Positions 35,858 to 44,587 of a DNA stretch of 64,000 nucleotides are shown here, piece by piece. This DNA comes from Psychrobacillus insolitus (lineage in GTDB: Bacteria; Bacillota; Bacilli; Bacillales_A; Planococcaceae). How positions within the stretch are numbered: position 1 is the first letter of the stretch; each line of letters begins with the position of its first letter. The stretch covers positions 310,001 through 374,000 of the forward strand of contig NZ_QKZI01000002.1 in NCBI RefSeq assembly GCF_003254155.1. Reading direction: 5' to 3'. The position numbers were made by a program, and so were the translations under genes. The notes under the pieces are model-generated. The model was not told the DNA's origin. It did no database searches and saw only the letters and a list, made by a program, of their open reading frames with translations.

Positions 35858-36697
35858 ATGCTACGCACCATGACTACAGCTACAAATACGATGTCACAAT
35901 TACACAGTCAATTAGATACAATTGGTAATAATATAGCAAATTCGAATACATATGGTTTCAAAACAACTGATGTAAAGTTTCAAGAGTTATTGTATCAGCA
36001 GTTTAATAATGACAAGGCAGACTTAAGCGAACGTCAGTCTCCAACTGGTATCCGTTATGGGTCAGGAGCAGCTATTTCGCAAACTACGATGAATTGGAAA
36101 CAAGGAAGCCTTCAGTCAACTGATCGAAACTTAGATTTCGCCTTTCAAGAACCGAAGCAATATTTGAACATATTAATGCCAGACGGAGAAGGTGGACAAC
36201 AAACCGCCTATACAAGACAAGGGGCTCTTTATGTTTCACCAACCGAAAATGGACAATTAATGTTAGTAAATGGGGATGGTTATCCAGTTGCTAATGCAGA
36301 AGGACAAGCAATCTTAATTCCTGACAATGTTTCCGGTTTTTCGTTGAATGAATCTGGGCGATTAATTGTTTCCTATCCTGATGGTTCAACAGTCGAAAGA
36401 GAGTTAGCAGTTTCGGTATTACAAAAGCCTCAACTTATGGAGCATCTATCGAACGCATATATTGTTCTACCTAATAATTTAGATGAGTTAGGTGTAACAC
36501 AACAAGATGTATTAACGGATCTTCAAGGAGAAGAACGCAACGAAATTTCACTAGTAAATGGGATATTAGAACTTTCGAATGTAGATATTTCTAAAGAAAT
36601 GACGGAACTAATGACAACTCAACGTTCGTATCAATTCAGTGCACGCTCGATTACCATTGCAGATCAAATGATGGGTCTTATCAATGGGATTAGATAA
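35858..36697 (+). CDS. flhP: Flagellar hook-basal body protein FlhP
   Basis: 279 residues of the same rod family as flhO. It has the N-terminal LDTIGNNIANSNTYGFKTTD and C-terminal LSNVDISKEMTELMTTQRSYQFSARS helices that pack together in the rod. The ATG at 35858 follows TTGGAGGG. Together with flhO it implies a motile organism, consistent with the chemoreceptor at 16223. Confidence 0.92.
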   Translation: MLRTMTTATNTMSQLHSQLDTIGNNIANSNTYGFKTTDVKFQELLYQQFNNDKADLSERQSPTGIRYGSGAAISQTTMNWKQGSLQSTDRNLDFAFQEPKQYLNILMPDGEGGQQTAYTRQGALYVSPTENGQLMLVNGDGYPVANAEGQAILIPDNVSGFSLNESGRLIVSYPDGSTVERELAVSVLQKPQLMEHLSNAYIVLPNNLDELGVTQQDVLTDLQGEERNEISLVNGILELSNVDISKEMTELMTTQRSYQFSARSITIADQMMGLINGIR

Positions 36698-36721
36698 TTT
36701 TTAACTTAAGGAGTTACTTTT

Positions 36722-36982
36722 ATGTCAGAAGAAGTGAAAATCTCTGCCAGACAACAAAAAAAAATGGACAAAGCACAAAACAAGGAACAGAAAAAAACAT
36801 ACTGGGTACAAATTCGGATGTTTCCAATTTGGTTGCGCATAATACTTATAATTCTACTACTTGCTGCTGCTGTCGCTGCTGGTCTAATGATTGGATATGG
36901 AGTAGTAGGAGATGGCAAACCGACAGATGCACTAAAATGGGAAACTTATCAATATATTTTAGATATAAAAGATGGTAAATAA
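36722..36982 (+). CDS. EpuA-like small membrane protein
   Basis: 86 residues: a basic N-terminus ([16 protein letters not shown]), one membrane helix (about residues 37-60) and a short outside tail ending [13 protein letters not shown]. This matches the small family often labelled 'DNA-directed RNA polymerase subunit beta' (EpuA family), which has nothing in the sequence to support a polymerase role. It lies between flhP and fabZ, with AAGGAG upstream. Confidence 0.75.
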   Translation: MSEEVKISARQQKKMDKAQNKEQKKTYWVQIRMFPIWLRIILIILLLAAAVAAGLMIGYGVVGDGKPTDALKWETYQYILDIKDGK

Positions 36983-37005
36983 CTAGAAACATAGGAGGGA
37001 AAACC

Positions 37006-37443
37006 ATGTTAACAACAGAACAAATTCAAGCAATTTTACCCCACCGCTATCCTTTTTTAATGATTGATCGTGTACTTGAGGTAGAAGAAGGAAAACGTGC
37101 AGTAGCGATTAAAAACGTAACGATTAATGAAGAGTTCTTCAATGGACATTTCCCTGGTTATCCAGTTATGCCTGGTGTTTTAATAGTGGAAGCTTTAGCA
37201 CAGGTTGGAGCAGTAGCAGTTCTTCAAATCCCGGCAAATAAAGGAAGACTTGCTTTTTTTACAGGGATCGATAACTGCAGATTCAAACGCCAAGTAAAAC
37301 CAGGTGACCAATTAAAATTAGAAGTAGAAATATTAAAATTACGTGGTTCAATGGGCAAAGGACACGGTATTGCAACAGTTGATGGAGAACTCGTATGTGA
37401 AGCTGACATATTGTTTGCACTAGGACCAATAGTTGAAAATTGA
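37006..37443 (+). CDS. fabZ: 3-hydroxyacyl-ACP dehydratase FabZ
   Basis: 145 residues, hot-dog fold. It dehydrates 3-hydroxyacyl-ACP in fatty acid elongation. The catalytic His lies in [15 protein letters not shown] and the catalytic Glu in [11 protein letters not shown]; the N-terminal [15 protein letters not shown] is typical. The ATG at 37006 follows ATAGGAGG. Confidence 0.97.
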   Translation: MLTTEQIQAILPHRYPFLMIDRVLEVEEGKRAVAIKNVTINEEFFNGHFPGYPVMPGVLIVEALAQVGAVAVLQIPANKGRLAFFTGIDNCRFKRQVKPGDQLKLEVEILKLRGSMGKGHGIATVDGELVCEADILFALGPIVEN

Positions 37444-37489
37444 TTGTGATTTGCAATAATTAACTAGTTACTATAGAATTAAAAGATTA

Positions 37490-37510
37490 GATTCTACATT
37501 ATGTAGAATC
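37490..37510 (+). terminator. GATTCTACAT hairpin after fabZ
   Basis: GATTCTACAT (37490-37499) and ATGTAGAATC (37501-37510) are perfect inverted arms around a single T, followed by ACTTTTAAAA. The arms are identical to the outer ten bases of the hairpin at 29750. Confidence 0.55.
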
Positions 37511-37633
37511 ACTTTTAAAAGAAATGAAAAAGTAGGCAAATTTGCCATTGGATAGTTCCTACCTTTCTTGAGCAACCTATCGTAAGTCACGAACATGTGA
37601 TGAAGATATTTCAAGAAAGGAGGAATTTTTTAT

Positions 37634-37984
37634 ATGTGGAAAAAAACTGTTCCAATTACGGCAGCATTAACAACATTGTTACTAGCAGGATGTAATATGA
37701 ATAATGATGTTCCAGACACAAATGAAACACCAATGGAAGACGTGCAAGAGGATGTTCGAGAGGGTGCAGATGACCTTATTCCAGATCCAGAAGTAAATAC
37801 GGAATCACCAGTAGAAACAAATGAAGGTATTTACGATAATGGTACACTTAATAAGAATGGAACAGAAACAAACGATCGAAATACGGACGAAGATAAAGAT
37901 ATGAACAAAGATACAAACACACCGAATGAAGATATAATTGAAGACGATTTAGATATGAATGACAAAAATAATAATGATAAATAA
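37634..37984 (+). CDS. Acidic lipoprotein of unknown function
   Basis: 116 residues. A signal peptide with the lipobox LLLAGC puts the lipid anchor on Cys19. The rest is highly acidic, Asn/Asp/Glu/Thr-rich and probably disordered, with repeated DMN/DKN patterns near the end. I do not recognise a family. The ATG at 37634 follows the very strong AAAGGAGG. Confidence 0.75.
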   Translation: MWKKTVPITAALTTLLLAGCNMNNDVPDTNETPMEDVQEDVREGADDLIPDPEVNTESPVETNEGIYDNGTLNKNGTETNDRNTDEDKDMNKDTNTPNEDIIEDDLDMNDKNNNDK

Positions 37985-37999
37985 GCAAGAATAAAAAAG

Positions 38000-38040
38000 G
38001 CTGACTAAAGGGAGTACACTCCAATTAGTCAGCTTTTTTC
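38000..38040. terminator. Bidirectional terminator
   Basis: GCTGACTAA (38000-38008) pairs with TTAGTCAGC (38025-38033), with an inner GGAG/CTCC. TTTTTT follows on the plus strand, and the A-run before it gives TTTTTT on the minus strand, so it serves both the lipoprotein gene and the convergent ywpF. Confidence 0.9.
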
Positions 38041-38046
38041 TAGTTT

Positions 38047-38481
38047 TTAATTCGCTTTGTCTTTTTTTAAGGTTGGTCGAATTTTCATGTCTTGTTCAAA
38101 TTTAGTTAGTAGCTCCTCGCCAGTTAAACCTTCTTCGATAAGCTCGGATAATAAGGATTCCGCATACTTTCTTCTTGCTAGATTTAGTGTTCCTCGAAGC
38201 AATACAGAAATATGTTCGCCTATATCCTTCACTGAGTAGACCACTACTTCAAATGCTGCAGGTTCATTCTCCGGATAAGAAATAACTACTTTTGCGTCTA
38301 TTTTTTCATTGGATATTTGTAATTCTTTAAAAAACGCATCATGTGTTTTGTCGATAAATAATTCTAATATCCATGAACGAGCAGTATTTTCTTGATTAAT
38401 CATAATACCATCAACTAACGGTATGGTGGACTCCTCATTATTACGGATAATACTAATTGAAATCATTTTAAATGTTTTCAT
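38047..38481 (-). CDS. ywpF: YwpF-like protein
   Basis: 144 residues without membrane segments. The N-terminus (MKTFKMISISI, then IPLVDGIMINQEN and WILELFID) fits the small YwpF family of bacilli, whose gene lies near ssbB and fabZ in B. subtilis. No function is known. The C-terminus (ELIEEGLTGEELLTKFEQ) is helical. The assignment rests on memory of the family and on position. Confidence 0.65.
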   Translation of the reverse strand: MKTFKMISISIIRNNEESTIPLVDGIMINQENTARSWILELFIDKTHDAFFKELQISNEKIDAKVVISYPENEPAAFEVVVYSVKDIGEHISVLLRGTLNLARRKYAESLLSELIEEGLTGEELLTKFEQDMKIRPTLKKDKAN

Positions 38482-38614
38482 CTACAAAACACCCTTCTGA
38501 AGGAACTAATTAACGATAATTATAACATAAAGTAATATATGTAAGCTGCCATTTTTGAATGGACTAGTAAGGTTTGGGTATCCTAAACTGTAAAAGCTTT
38601 AAAGGGAGTATTTT

Positions 38615-39091
38615 ATGGATAACAATAGGAAAACATTTGCTAACAAGAACTTATGGGCAGGTATTTTATTAGGATTTGGTTTTGTTGCATTTATCGACGA
38701 AGCTGTTTTCCATCAACTTCTTCATTGGCATCATTTTTATGATAAATCAACGACGGAAATGGGATTGGTGTCCGATGGTCTTTTTCATGCATTCAGTTTT
38801 TTTGCAACAATCGGGTCCTCTTTCATGTTAGCGGATCTTCATAGAAGAAATGCATTTTGGCTTAAAAGATGGGCTGCGGGAATATTTTTAGGGGCAGGTA
38901 CTTTTCAGCTATATGATGGAATCATTCAACACAAATTGATGGAGTTACATCAGATTCGCTATGGTGTCAATATATTGCCATACGATTTAGTTTGGAATGT
39001 TTTGGCTGCACTATTGATCGGAATTGGCATCCTTCTCCTTATTTCAAAGCAAAAGAGCTTTGTAAAAGAAGAGGTGGATGCACATAGATAA
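38615..39091 (+). CDS. DUF2243 membrane protein
   Basis: 158 residues with four membrane helices and conserved His-rich stretches (FIDEAVFHQLLHWHHFYD, SDGLFHAF, IIQHKLMELHQIRYG). The pattern matches DUF2243, whose genes usually sit beside CtaG-like cytochrome oxidase assembly genes, suggesting a metal or haem-copper role. The ATG at 38615 follows AAAGGGAG. It overlaps the next gene by 14 bases. Confidence 0.85.
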   Translation: MDNNRKTFANKNLWAGILLGFGFVAFIDEAVFHQLLHWHHFYDKSTTEMGLVSDGLFHAFSFFATIGSSFMLADLHRRNAFWLKRWAAGIFLGAGTFQLYDGIIQHKLMELHQIRYGVNILPYDLVWNVLAALLIGIGILLLISKQKSFVKEEVDAHR

Positions 39092-39884
39092 TCATACGCA
39101 TAGTCACGTAAGTAACGACATATTAGTACAGATTATATTAGCCTTCCCTTTTATCTTGTTGTTAGTTATTTATTTGCATGCAGTATATATATTAAATCAG
39201 CATAAAAGAAAATGGCCAATTCATCGTCCTGTTTTATGGACAATCGGAATTCTTAGTGCTGTTGTTACAGTTAATGGACCATTAGCGGACCTTGCACATA
39301 TCAATTTCACTGCACATATGTTTGGGCATATACTTTTAGGCATGCTAGCACCTCTTTTACTGGCTCTAGCCGCACCTATGACGTTAATCTTACGAACACT
39401 ACCAGTAACTGCGTCAAGAAGTATGATAAAAGTTTTAGGGAGCAAATCAATACGTGTTTTAAGTAATCCTATTATCACCTCTCTCCTTAATGTTGGAGGT
39501 TTATGGCTCCTCTATACAACCGATTTGTTTGTGATGATGCATGAGTATTCACTTGTATATTTATTGGTACATCTGCACATATTTATGGCTGGATATTTTT
39601 TTACAATTTCATTCATATATATCGATCCGATCGCTCATCGAACAAGCTTTGTATTTCGCTCAATCGTTTTATTATTAGCATTGACTGCACATAGTATTTT
39701 ATCTAAGTATATCTACTCCCATCCGCCAAAAGGGGTTTCAGCGGTAGAAGCTGAACTAGGCGCGAAAATCATGTACTACGGAGGAGACGTCATTGAAATA
39801 GTTCTAGTATTTATAATTTGTCAGCAGTGGTTCAAAAATAGTCGACCAAAAGTGAAAGAATCCAAACAGGAGGTGTATTTGTAA
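39078..39884 (+). CDS. CtaG-like cytochrome c oxidase assembly protein
   Basis: 268 residues with seven or so membrane helices and membrane-embedded histidines (LADLAHINFTAHMFGHILLGM, LVHLHIFMAGYFF, TAHSILSKYIYSHPP). These features match the bacillar CtaG family, which helps build the copper centre of haem-copper oxidases. It overlaps the DUF2243 gene, and its stop overlaps the start of the following 55-residue gene, so the three are translated as a unit. Confidence 0.8.
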   Translation: MHIDNHTHSHVSNDILVQIILAFPFILLLVIYLHAVYILNQHKRKWPIHRPVLWTIGILSAVVTVNGPLADLAHINFTAHMFGHILLGMLAPLLLALAAPMTLILRTLPVTASRSMIKVLGSKSIRVLSNPIITSLLNVGGLWLLYTTDLFVMMHEYSLVYLLVHLHIFMAGYFFTISFIYIDPIAHRTSFVFRSIVLLLALTAHSILSKYIYSHPPKGVSAVEAELGAKIMYYGGDVIEIVLVFIICQQWFKNSRPKVKESKQEVYL

Positions 39885-40051
39885 TGGCGAATAAAGACGC
39901 AAGGCAAGATAAATTTACTGTAGTTGGAACGAATATTGAAGAAGTGAAAAGATTGAATGCAGAATCTGGTATGTCCTACAACGAATTAAATGATTGGTTT
40001 GCGAAAAAAATGGATAGAGAAGGTTTGAAGGATAATAATAAAAAAGAATAA
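39884..40051 (+). CDS. 55-residue hydrophilic protein, possible gamma-type spore protein
   Basis: A short gene that starts at ATG 39884 overlapping the stop of the CtaG-like gene (TAATG) with a strong AGGAGGTG site. The product is MANKDARQDKF... with the core TNIEEVKRLNAESG. That core resembles the TN(V)xEVKxxNAxS repeat of gamma-type small acid-soluble spore proteins (SspE), here as a single unit followed by MSYNELNDWFAKK. The likeness is by eye; a plain hypothetical protein is the alternative. The overlap and ribosome site make it a real gene. Confidence 0.7.
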   Translation: MANKDARQDKFTVVGTNIEEVKRLNAESGMSYNELNDWFAKKMDREGLKDNNKKE

Positions 40052-40070
40052 TGAAAAGGAGGTGTTACTG

Positions 40071-40523
40071 GTGTATGTGAAATCATTTTTCATGAAACTT
40101 GTTATGGTTACAATAGTTTTATGGATTATTTTAGGAGCGTTTTTTGGGGTTTCCCTTTTAGATATATTACTTACAAGCGTTTTAGTTACGGTTGCAGGAT
40201 ATATAGGAGACGTGTTTTTACTACCTTTTATCGGAAATGTTTTTGCAAGTATAGGTGATTTTATATTTTCATTCGTGTTAATTTGGTTATTAGGGTCGTT
40301 TATCTTTGAGGGACCAATTGCACTCGGGACGGCTTCTTTTATAGCTGCTTTGGCTTTAATGATGGGAGAAATGTACTTGCACCGATATATGGAAAGTCGA
40401 ATATTTGAACCGCGAAAACCCCCAGAGAAGAAGATAGGCTATTACCAACGAACAAATTTACTAACAGAATTTGCAGAAGAAACGGTGATTGAACCACCTA
40501 AAAAGACGGATGACTCATTATAA
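40071..40523 (+). CDS. DUF2512 (YndM-like) membrane protein
   Basis: 150 residues: four membrane helices in the first 110 residues, then a charged tail (RKPPEKKIGYYQ, FAEETVIEPPKK). It fits the DUF2512/YndM family of spore formers, of unknown function. I start at GTG 40071, seven bases after AAAGGAGGTG; the GTG at 40062 is part of that site. It is 19 bases after the 55-residue gene, probably in the same operon. Confidence 0.75.
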   Translation: MYVKSFFMKLVMVTIVLWIILGAFFGVSLLDILLTSVLVTVAGYIGDVFLLPFIGNVFASIGDFIFSFVLIWLLGSFIFEGPIALGTASFIAALALMMGEMYLHRYMESRIFEPRKPPEKKIGYYQRTNLLTEFAEETVIEPPKKTDDSL

Positions 40524-40549
40524 AATAACCAAAGAGTTTTTAGAAGTGT

Positions 40550-40685
40550 GCCCAGAAGTTAGCCACAAATTGAAGTAGCATTGTGTCGAACTCCTGGGCG
40601 TTCTCTATCGTGGTTAGTATGCTGTTCTGGTGTCAGCCACAAATGCCCTTCCAATTTGTCGCTTACACAAGGAAGCGATGCCCAG
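40550..40685. repeat. Imperfect copies of a GCCCAG-AGCCACAAAT element
   Basis: A 26-bp unit at 40550-40575 recurs with one mismatch at 58404-58429. Here it forms the left arm of a hairpin, GCCCAGaAGTT with AACTcCTGGGC (40589-40599). A partial second copy follows: AGCCACAAAT at 40635-40644 and GCCCAG at 40680-40685. Nothing here looks coding. Confidence 0.65.
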
Positions 40686-40750
40686 AAAAAAACCTCCAGC
40701 AAAGCAGCCCACCCCAAAAATAATCCCAACTTCACAAATGTGTAAAACTC

Positions 40751-40830
40751 ATATACGACTTATTTAAAAATAAATACAAAAAAAGAAGAAAAGTCTCTTG
40801 TTTGCACTTATTCCCGGATAAGTCGTATAT
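40751..40830. repeat. 80-bp island with perfect 13-bp inverted ends
   Basis: ATATACGACTTAT (40751-40763) and ATAAGTCGTATAT (40818-40830) are exact inverted repeats. The inside is A-rich, then TCTCTTGTTTGCAC. It could be a small element with inverted termini, or a paired operator. Confidence 0.6.
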
Positions 40831-40884
40831 TCATTTTGCTATATTTTAAAAATCATAATTTATAAATTAACATAGAACTATTAA

Positions 40885-41103
40885 GTGTGTAACTTAGAGA
40901 TTTGTGTGCAACTCCAGAATGTTTGTGTGTAACTTTGAGGATTTGCGTGCAACTCTAGAGTGTTTGAGTGGAACTTCGAGCGTTTGTGTGTAACTTTGAG
41001 GATTTGCGTGTAACTCTAGAGTGTTTAAGTGGAACTTCGAGGATTTGCGTGCAACTCCAGAATGTTTGAGTGGAACTCCAGGACTTGTGTGCAACTCCAG
41101 AAC
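40885..41103 (+). repeat. GTGTGGAACTC tandem array C (about 11 units)
   Basis: About eleven units of about 20 bp with cores GTGTGTAACTTTGAGGA, GCGTGCAACTCCAGAAT and GAGTGGAACTTCGAG. This array has three core versions (TAAC, CAAC and GGAAC) and a visible higher-order order of versions. It lies in the 870-bp gap between the DUF2512 gene and ssbB. Confidence 0.9.
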
Positions 41104-41337
41104 AAACAAAATAACTTCCATCTAAAAATAAGTTTGTTTTTTACTTAAGATGGCTAGTCCAAAGCAATTCATTGACTTAAACGATCATTGTTTTTCAATT
41201 ATTCAAAAAAACTTCAAAAACTACCAATATTGTATTTTCGACATCTAAAAATGGAGAATCTAGTAAAAATCGGCTAAATCCTACGATAAATGTAAGAATC
41301 TTGTCAAAAAACATGTCCAAAATTGAATTTTGAGCTT

Positions 41338-41366
41338 TTGCCAACAATTTATCTATGCTATATGCT
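41338..41366 (+). promoter_or_regulatory. Sigma-A promoter of ssbB, with an AT-box just upstream
   Basis: TTGCCA (41338-41343), 17 bp, TATGCT (41361-41366). Seven bases ahead of the -35 lies AAAA-TTGAA-TTTT (41319-41331), an exact single ComK AT-box. A second box at the usual spacings is not convincing. Confidence 0.6.
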
Positions 41367-41397
41367 AAAGCCATCTTAGAAAAAAGGAGGTGAAAAG

Positions 41398-41799
41398 GTG
41401 AATTCAGTCTCGATCATCGGACGTTTGACAAAAGATCCACAACTGAAACAATTTTCTGAAGGGAGAGTTCAAACGAGTTTTGTAGTAGCAGTAAATAAAA
41501 GAATGAAAAATGATGAAGCGGACTTTGTGCTATGCACGATTTGGGGAAAGATCGCTGAAACAACTGTGAAGTATTGTGGGAAAGGTTCACTTGTTGGGAT
41601 TACAGGAAGGCTTAATACAAGATCGTATGAAAAGGAAGAAGGATTGAGGGTTTATGTCACAGAAGTGGTTGTAGAGGATATACGTTTTCTCGCAACTAAA
41701 AAACGAGATGAAGAACAAAACTTGCAAACCCAACCAAATAATAAAGAAGAAACCGATTTTGAATTTCCAACGATTCAACCAAATCAACTTCCAGTATAG
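41398..41799 (+). CDS. ssbB: Single-stranded DNA-binding protein (SsbB-type)
   Basis: 133 residues: the OB-fold domain (IIGRLTKDPQLKQF, FVVAVNKR, CTIWGKIAETTVKYCGKGSLVGITGRL) and a short Gln/Asn-rich tail. It lacks the acidic DDDLPF-type tip that recruits repair proteins in SsbA, ending NQLPV instead. That and its place near fabZ and ywpF match B. subtilis ssbB, the competence-induced paralogue. The start is GTG 41398 behind AAAGGAGGTG. Confidence 0.85.
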   Translation: MNSVSIIGRLTKDPQLKQFSEGRVQTSFVVAVNKRMKNDEADFVLCTIWGKIAETTVKYCGKGSLVGITGRLNTRSYEKEEGLRVYVTEVVVEDIRFLATKKRDEEQNLQTQPNNKEETDFEFPTIQPNQLPV

Positions 41800-41842
41800 A
41801 TGTTTTACAGACCGCGTAGTAACATCGATATCAAGAGAGGGA

Positions 41843-41877
41843 AAAACCTGACCGAAGAAGCACGGCCAGGTTTTCTT
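41843..41877. terminator. Bidirectional terminator between ssbB and ywqA
   Basis: AAAACCTGaCCG (41843-41854) pairs with CGGcCAGGTTTT (41863-41874), one mismatch, with T-runs on both strands. It touches the ywqA stop codon. Confidence 0.85.
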
Positions 41878-44587
41878 AAAATGAAAATGAGAGTAAATCT
41901 TTCATATCTTCATCAGACATTTCAGTAATCCATTGACTAGAGTGGATTAAATCCTCTGATAACGCTTGTTTTTCTACGAGTAATTTATCTATTTTTTCTT
42001 CAATTGTACCAATTGTAATAAATTTATGCACATGTACAAAATTTGTTTGACCGATACGATAAGCACGGTCTGTTGCTTGGTTCTCTACAGCGGGATTCCA
42101 CCAGCGATCTGCATGTAAAACATGGCTTGCAGCAGTTAAATTTAAACCAGTTCCACCAGCTTTCAAGGATAACAGAAAAATAGGGAACTCCTTCGCTTGA
42201 AAAGCCTCAACTAAATGGTCGCGCTGATTTTTTGGCATACTTCCAGTTAAAAATGGAGCATCAATTTCATATAGCTCTGTTAGACAATGCTGAAGTAAAT
42301 GCCCCATACCGATATATTGCGTGAAAATCAGACATTGCTCTCCGCGAGCAGCAATCTCACCAGCAAGTGTAACGATTCGAGCCAACTTTTCGGATCGTTC
42401 GAGCATATCTTCGGCGTCATCGAAAGGCTCTTTTAAGTAAAGAGCAGGATGATTACATAATTGCTTTAACTTGCTTAACATTTTTAAAATTAGCCCTTTT
42501 TTCTCGAATCCTGAAAGTGTATCCAATTTACTAACTGTTTCTTGAATAAGTGACTCGTACAATGCTGCTTGTTCTGTAGTGAGTGCACAGTATTCACGTT
42601 GCTCCAGTTTTTCCGGTAAGTTTAGCATTAGTTCTGGATCTTGTTTCGTTCTTCTAAGCAAGAAAGGCTGGATTTTTAAGCGTAATTTATGCTTAAAATC
42701 GTCTGAGTTATCTTTTTCAATAGGAACGATATAGTTTTCTTGGAACTTACGATATGAGCCGAGATATCCTTTATGGATAAAGTCAAATATGGACCAAAGT
42801 TCAGATAATCTATTTTCAACAGGCGTACCAGTAAGCGCAATGTGGTGGGCACCTGTTAGCTTACGAATAGCACGAGATTGCTTCGTGTGCATGTTTTTAA
42901 TGTTTTGAGCTTCATCGAGCGTAACGCTAGACCACTCAATCGCTTGTAGTGATTCAATATCTTGCATAGCTGTACCGAAAGTTGTAATAACCAGATCTGC
43001 TGAGAGATCGATTTCTTTTGTTCGTGCAGTACCATAATGAGTCTGCACATTCAATGATGGTGCAAACTTCGCAAGCTCTTTTTGCCAATTTCCGAGTACG
43101 GAAGTCGGGCAGATGATGAGTGACGGAGTTTGCACATCCTCTTTTTCATGGACATGTAATAAATAAGCAATAAGCTGAACTGTTTTTCCGAGTCCCATAT
43201 CATCAGCTAAGCAAGCGCCGAATTTCTCATTACGCATAAATGTAAGCCACTCAAGACCAAGTTGTTGATAAGGTCTTAGTGTAGTCAACAAATTGGCAGA
43301 AACCTCTACAGGAGGGAAACCTTTCTTTTCTTGTAACTGTTCCATTAATGACTGCAACGACTTTTGCAGCTCAAATTGGAATAGTGGATCCTCGTTAACC
43401 GATTCCTCCTCATCCATCATGAGTGCCATTTCTTCTGGTATTTCCCGGAATAATAGTTCCTTCACAGTCCAGTTCTCTGAATCTGATTTTTTCATCAGTT
43501 CTCGGATTTCATGCATCCAAGCAGCATCGATACGGAACCATTCATTACCAGCTTGAATGTATGAACGATTTTCGTTAACAAGCTGTTGGAAATCTTCCGA
43601 TGAAATCTCCTGCCCATTTAGTGAAAAACTCCAGTCAAACTGCAAAATTTCATTGAGGCCTGCAGCTGTTTTATACGTATTCGCTGTTTTAGCAATCGTT
43701 TTAACTTTCATTTTTGACTCTTTCACAGCTTTTAACCAAGCTGGAAGGACAATTTCAAAACCTAGTGCTTGCAACTTCACTAAATCATCACGAAGGAAAA
43801 TTCGCACTTCTTCGTCCGTTAAAGTGGCTGAATAGAAAGTTTCCAGTTCAGAAGGCTCAACAGATGTAATAAGCGAAAATATTTTGACTTGAGTATCCGT
43901 TATATAATCTGCAAACTCATTCCACTTATCAGGAAGGGCATTAATAATGGGTAAAGACTTTTTCCGAAATGGTGGTGTCCAGTAAACACTGCTTTTCTTT
44001 CCACGCACCACTGTTTCTAATAGCCACGTATCTTCAAAAGTTTCCGGTTCGGACAAGCGTAATGCAACTAATAGACTTGGATGAGTAGACTGAGACTTAA
44101 TAGGCCAGCCACCTTGTTGAAAGAAAGGAATAAGTGTAGGGACATCCTCCATAGCTAAACCTGCTTGATAGAGCTTTTGCTTCACAGCATTTGCGACAAG
44201 CACTTTTCCAACTTCATCAATTTCTGCATGTACTTGTATAACGTCATTTTCTAATGTCAAAACATTCCATAAGTCAGGATTAGACCATACATTTGCAGCA
44301 TCTTTAAATGTTGTAAGCCACGTTTTTGAATCGAGATCATCCCCGGTGAAAGTGATGAATGGATGTGGATTTCCTGAAAATAGCTCCATCATTTCAACTG
44401 GAGTTGCAATCAAGGTATCATCTTCAATTTTAGCAAGAAGTCCAAAAAAACTCTCTCGATGGTCCAAATATAAAGATGGTACCCACTTTTCGAGAGGAAC
44501 ATTTTTTGAAAAAAGTTCAAAGTTACCATTTTCTAATGGCTGGATTGTCAATGAAAATTCTTTTGTTATAGACAGAGGCTGAATCAT
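41876..44587 (-). CDS. ywqA: SNF2-family helicase (YwqA-like)
   Basis: 903 residues. The C-terminal half is a complete SWI2/SNF2 ATPase: Walker A LADDMGLGKT (Lys468), VTLDEAQNIKN (DEAQ box), ALTGTPVENRLSELWSIFDF and the C-terminal helicase signature KAGGTGLNLTAASHVLHADRWWNPAVENQATDRAYRIGQ. The N-terminal half (about 400 residues) is specific to the bacterial group paired with SWIM proteins. It should translocate on duplex DNA and remodel protein-DNA complexes. Its ATG overlaps the stop of ywqB (ATGA). Confidence 0.95.
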   Translation of the reverse strand: MIQPLSITKEFSLTIQPLENGNFELFSKNVPLEKWVPSLYLDHRESFFGLLAKIEDDTLIATPVEMMELFSGNPHPFITFTGDDLDSKTWLTTFKDAANVWSNPDLWNVLTLENDVIQVHAEIDEVGKVLVANAVKQKLYQAGLAMEDVPTLIPFFQQGGWPIKSQSTHPSLLVALRLSEPETFEDTWLLETVVRGKKSSVYWTPPFRKKSLPIINALPDKWNEFADYITDTQVKIFSLITSVEPSELETFYSATLTDEEVRIFLRDDLVKLQALGFEIVLPAWLKAVKESKMKVKTIAKTANTYKTAAGLNEILQFDWSFSLNGQEISSEDFQQLVNENRSYIQAGNEWFRIDAAWMHEIRELMKKSDSENWTVKELLFREIPEEMALMMDEEESVNEDPLFQFELQKSLQSLMEQLQEKKGFPPVEVSANLLTTLRPYQQLGLEWLTFMRNEKFGACLADDMGLGKTVQLIAYLLHVHEKEDVQTPSLIICPTSVLGNWQKELAKFAPSLNVQTHYGTARTKEIDLSADLVITTFGTAMQDIESLQAIEWSSVTLDEAQNIKNMHTKQSRAIRKLTGAHHIALTGTPVENRLSELWSIFDFIHKGYLGSYRKFQENYIVPIEKDNSDDFKHKLRLKIQPFLLRRTKQDPELMLNLPEKLEQREYCALTTEQAALYESLIQETVSKLDTLSGFEKKGLILKMLSKLKQLCNHPALYLKEPFDDAEDMLERSEKLARIVTLAGEIAARGEQCLIFTQYIGMGHLLQHCLTELYEIDAPFLTGSMPKNQRDHLVEAFQAKEFPIFLLSLKAGGTGLNLTAASHVLHADRWWNPAVENQATDRAYRIGQTNFVHVHKFITIGTIEEKIDKLLVEKQALSEDLIHSSQWITEMSDEDMKDLLSFSF

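Noticed and set aside
40894-41121. Minus-strand open frame across array C (75 codons)
   Set aside because: It is a shadow of the repeats (LxLHTNL-type periodic product) with no ribosome site.
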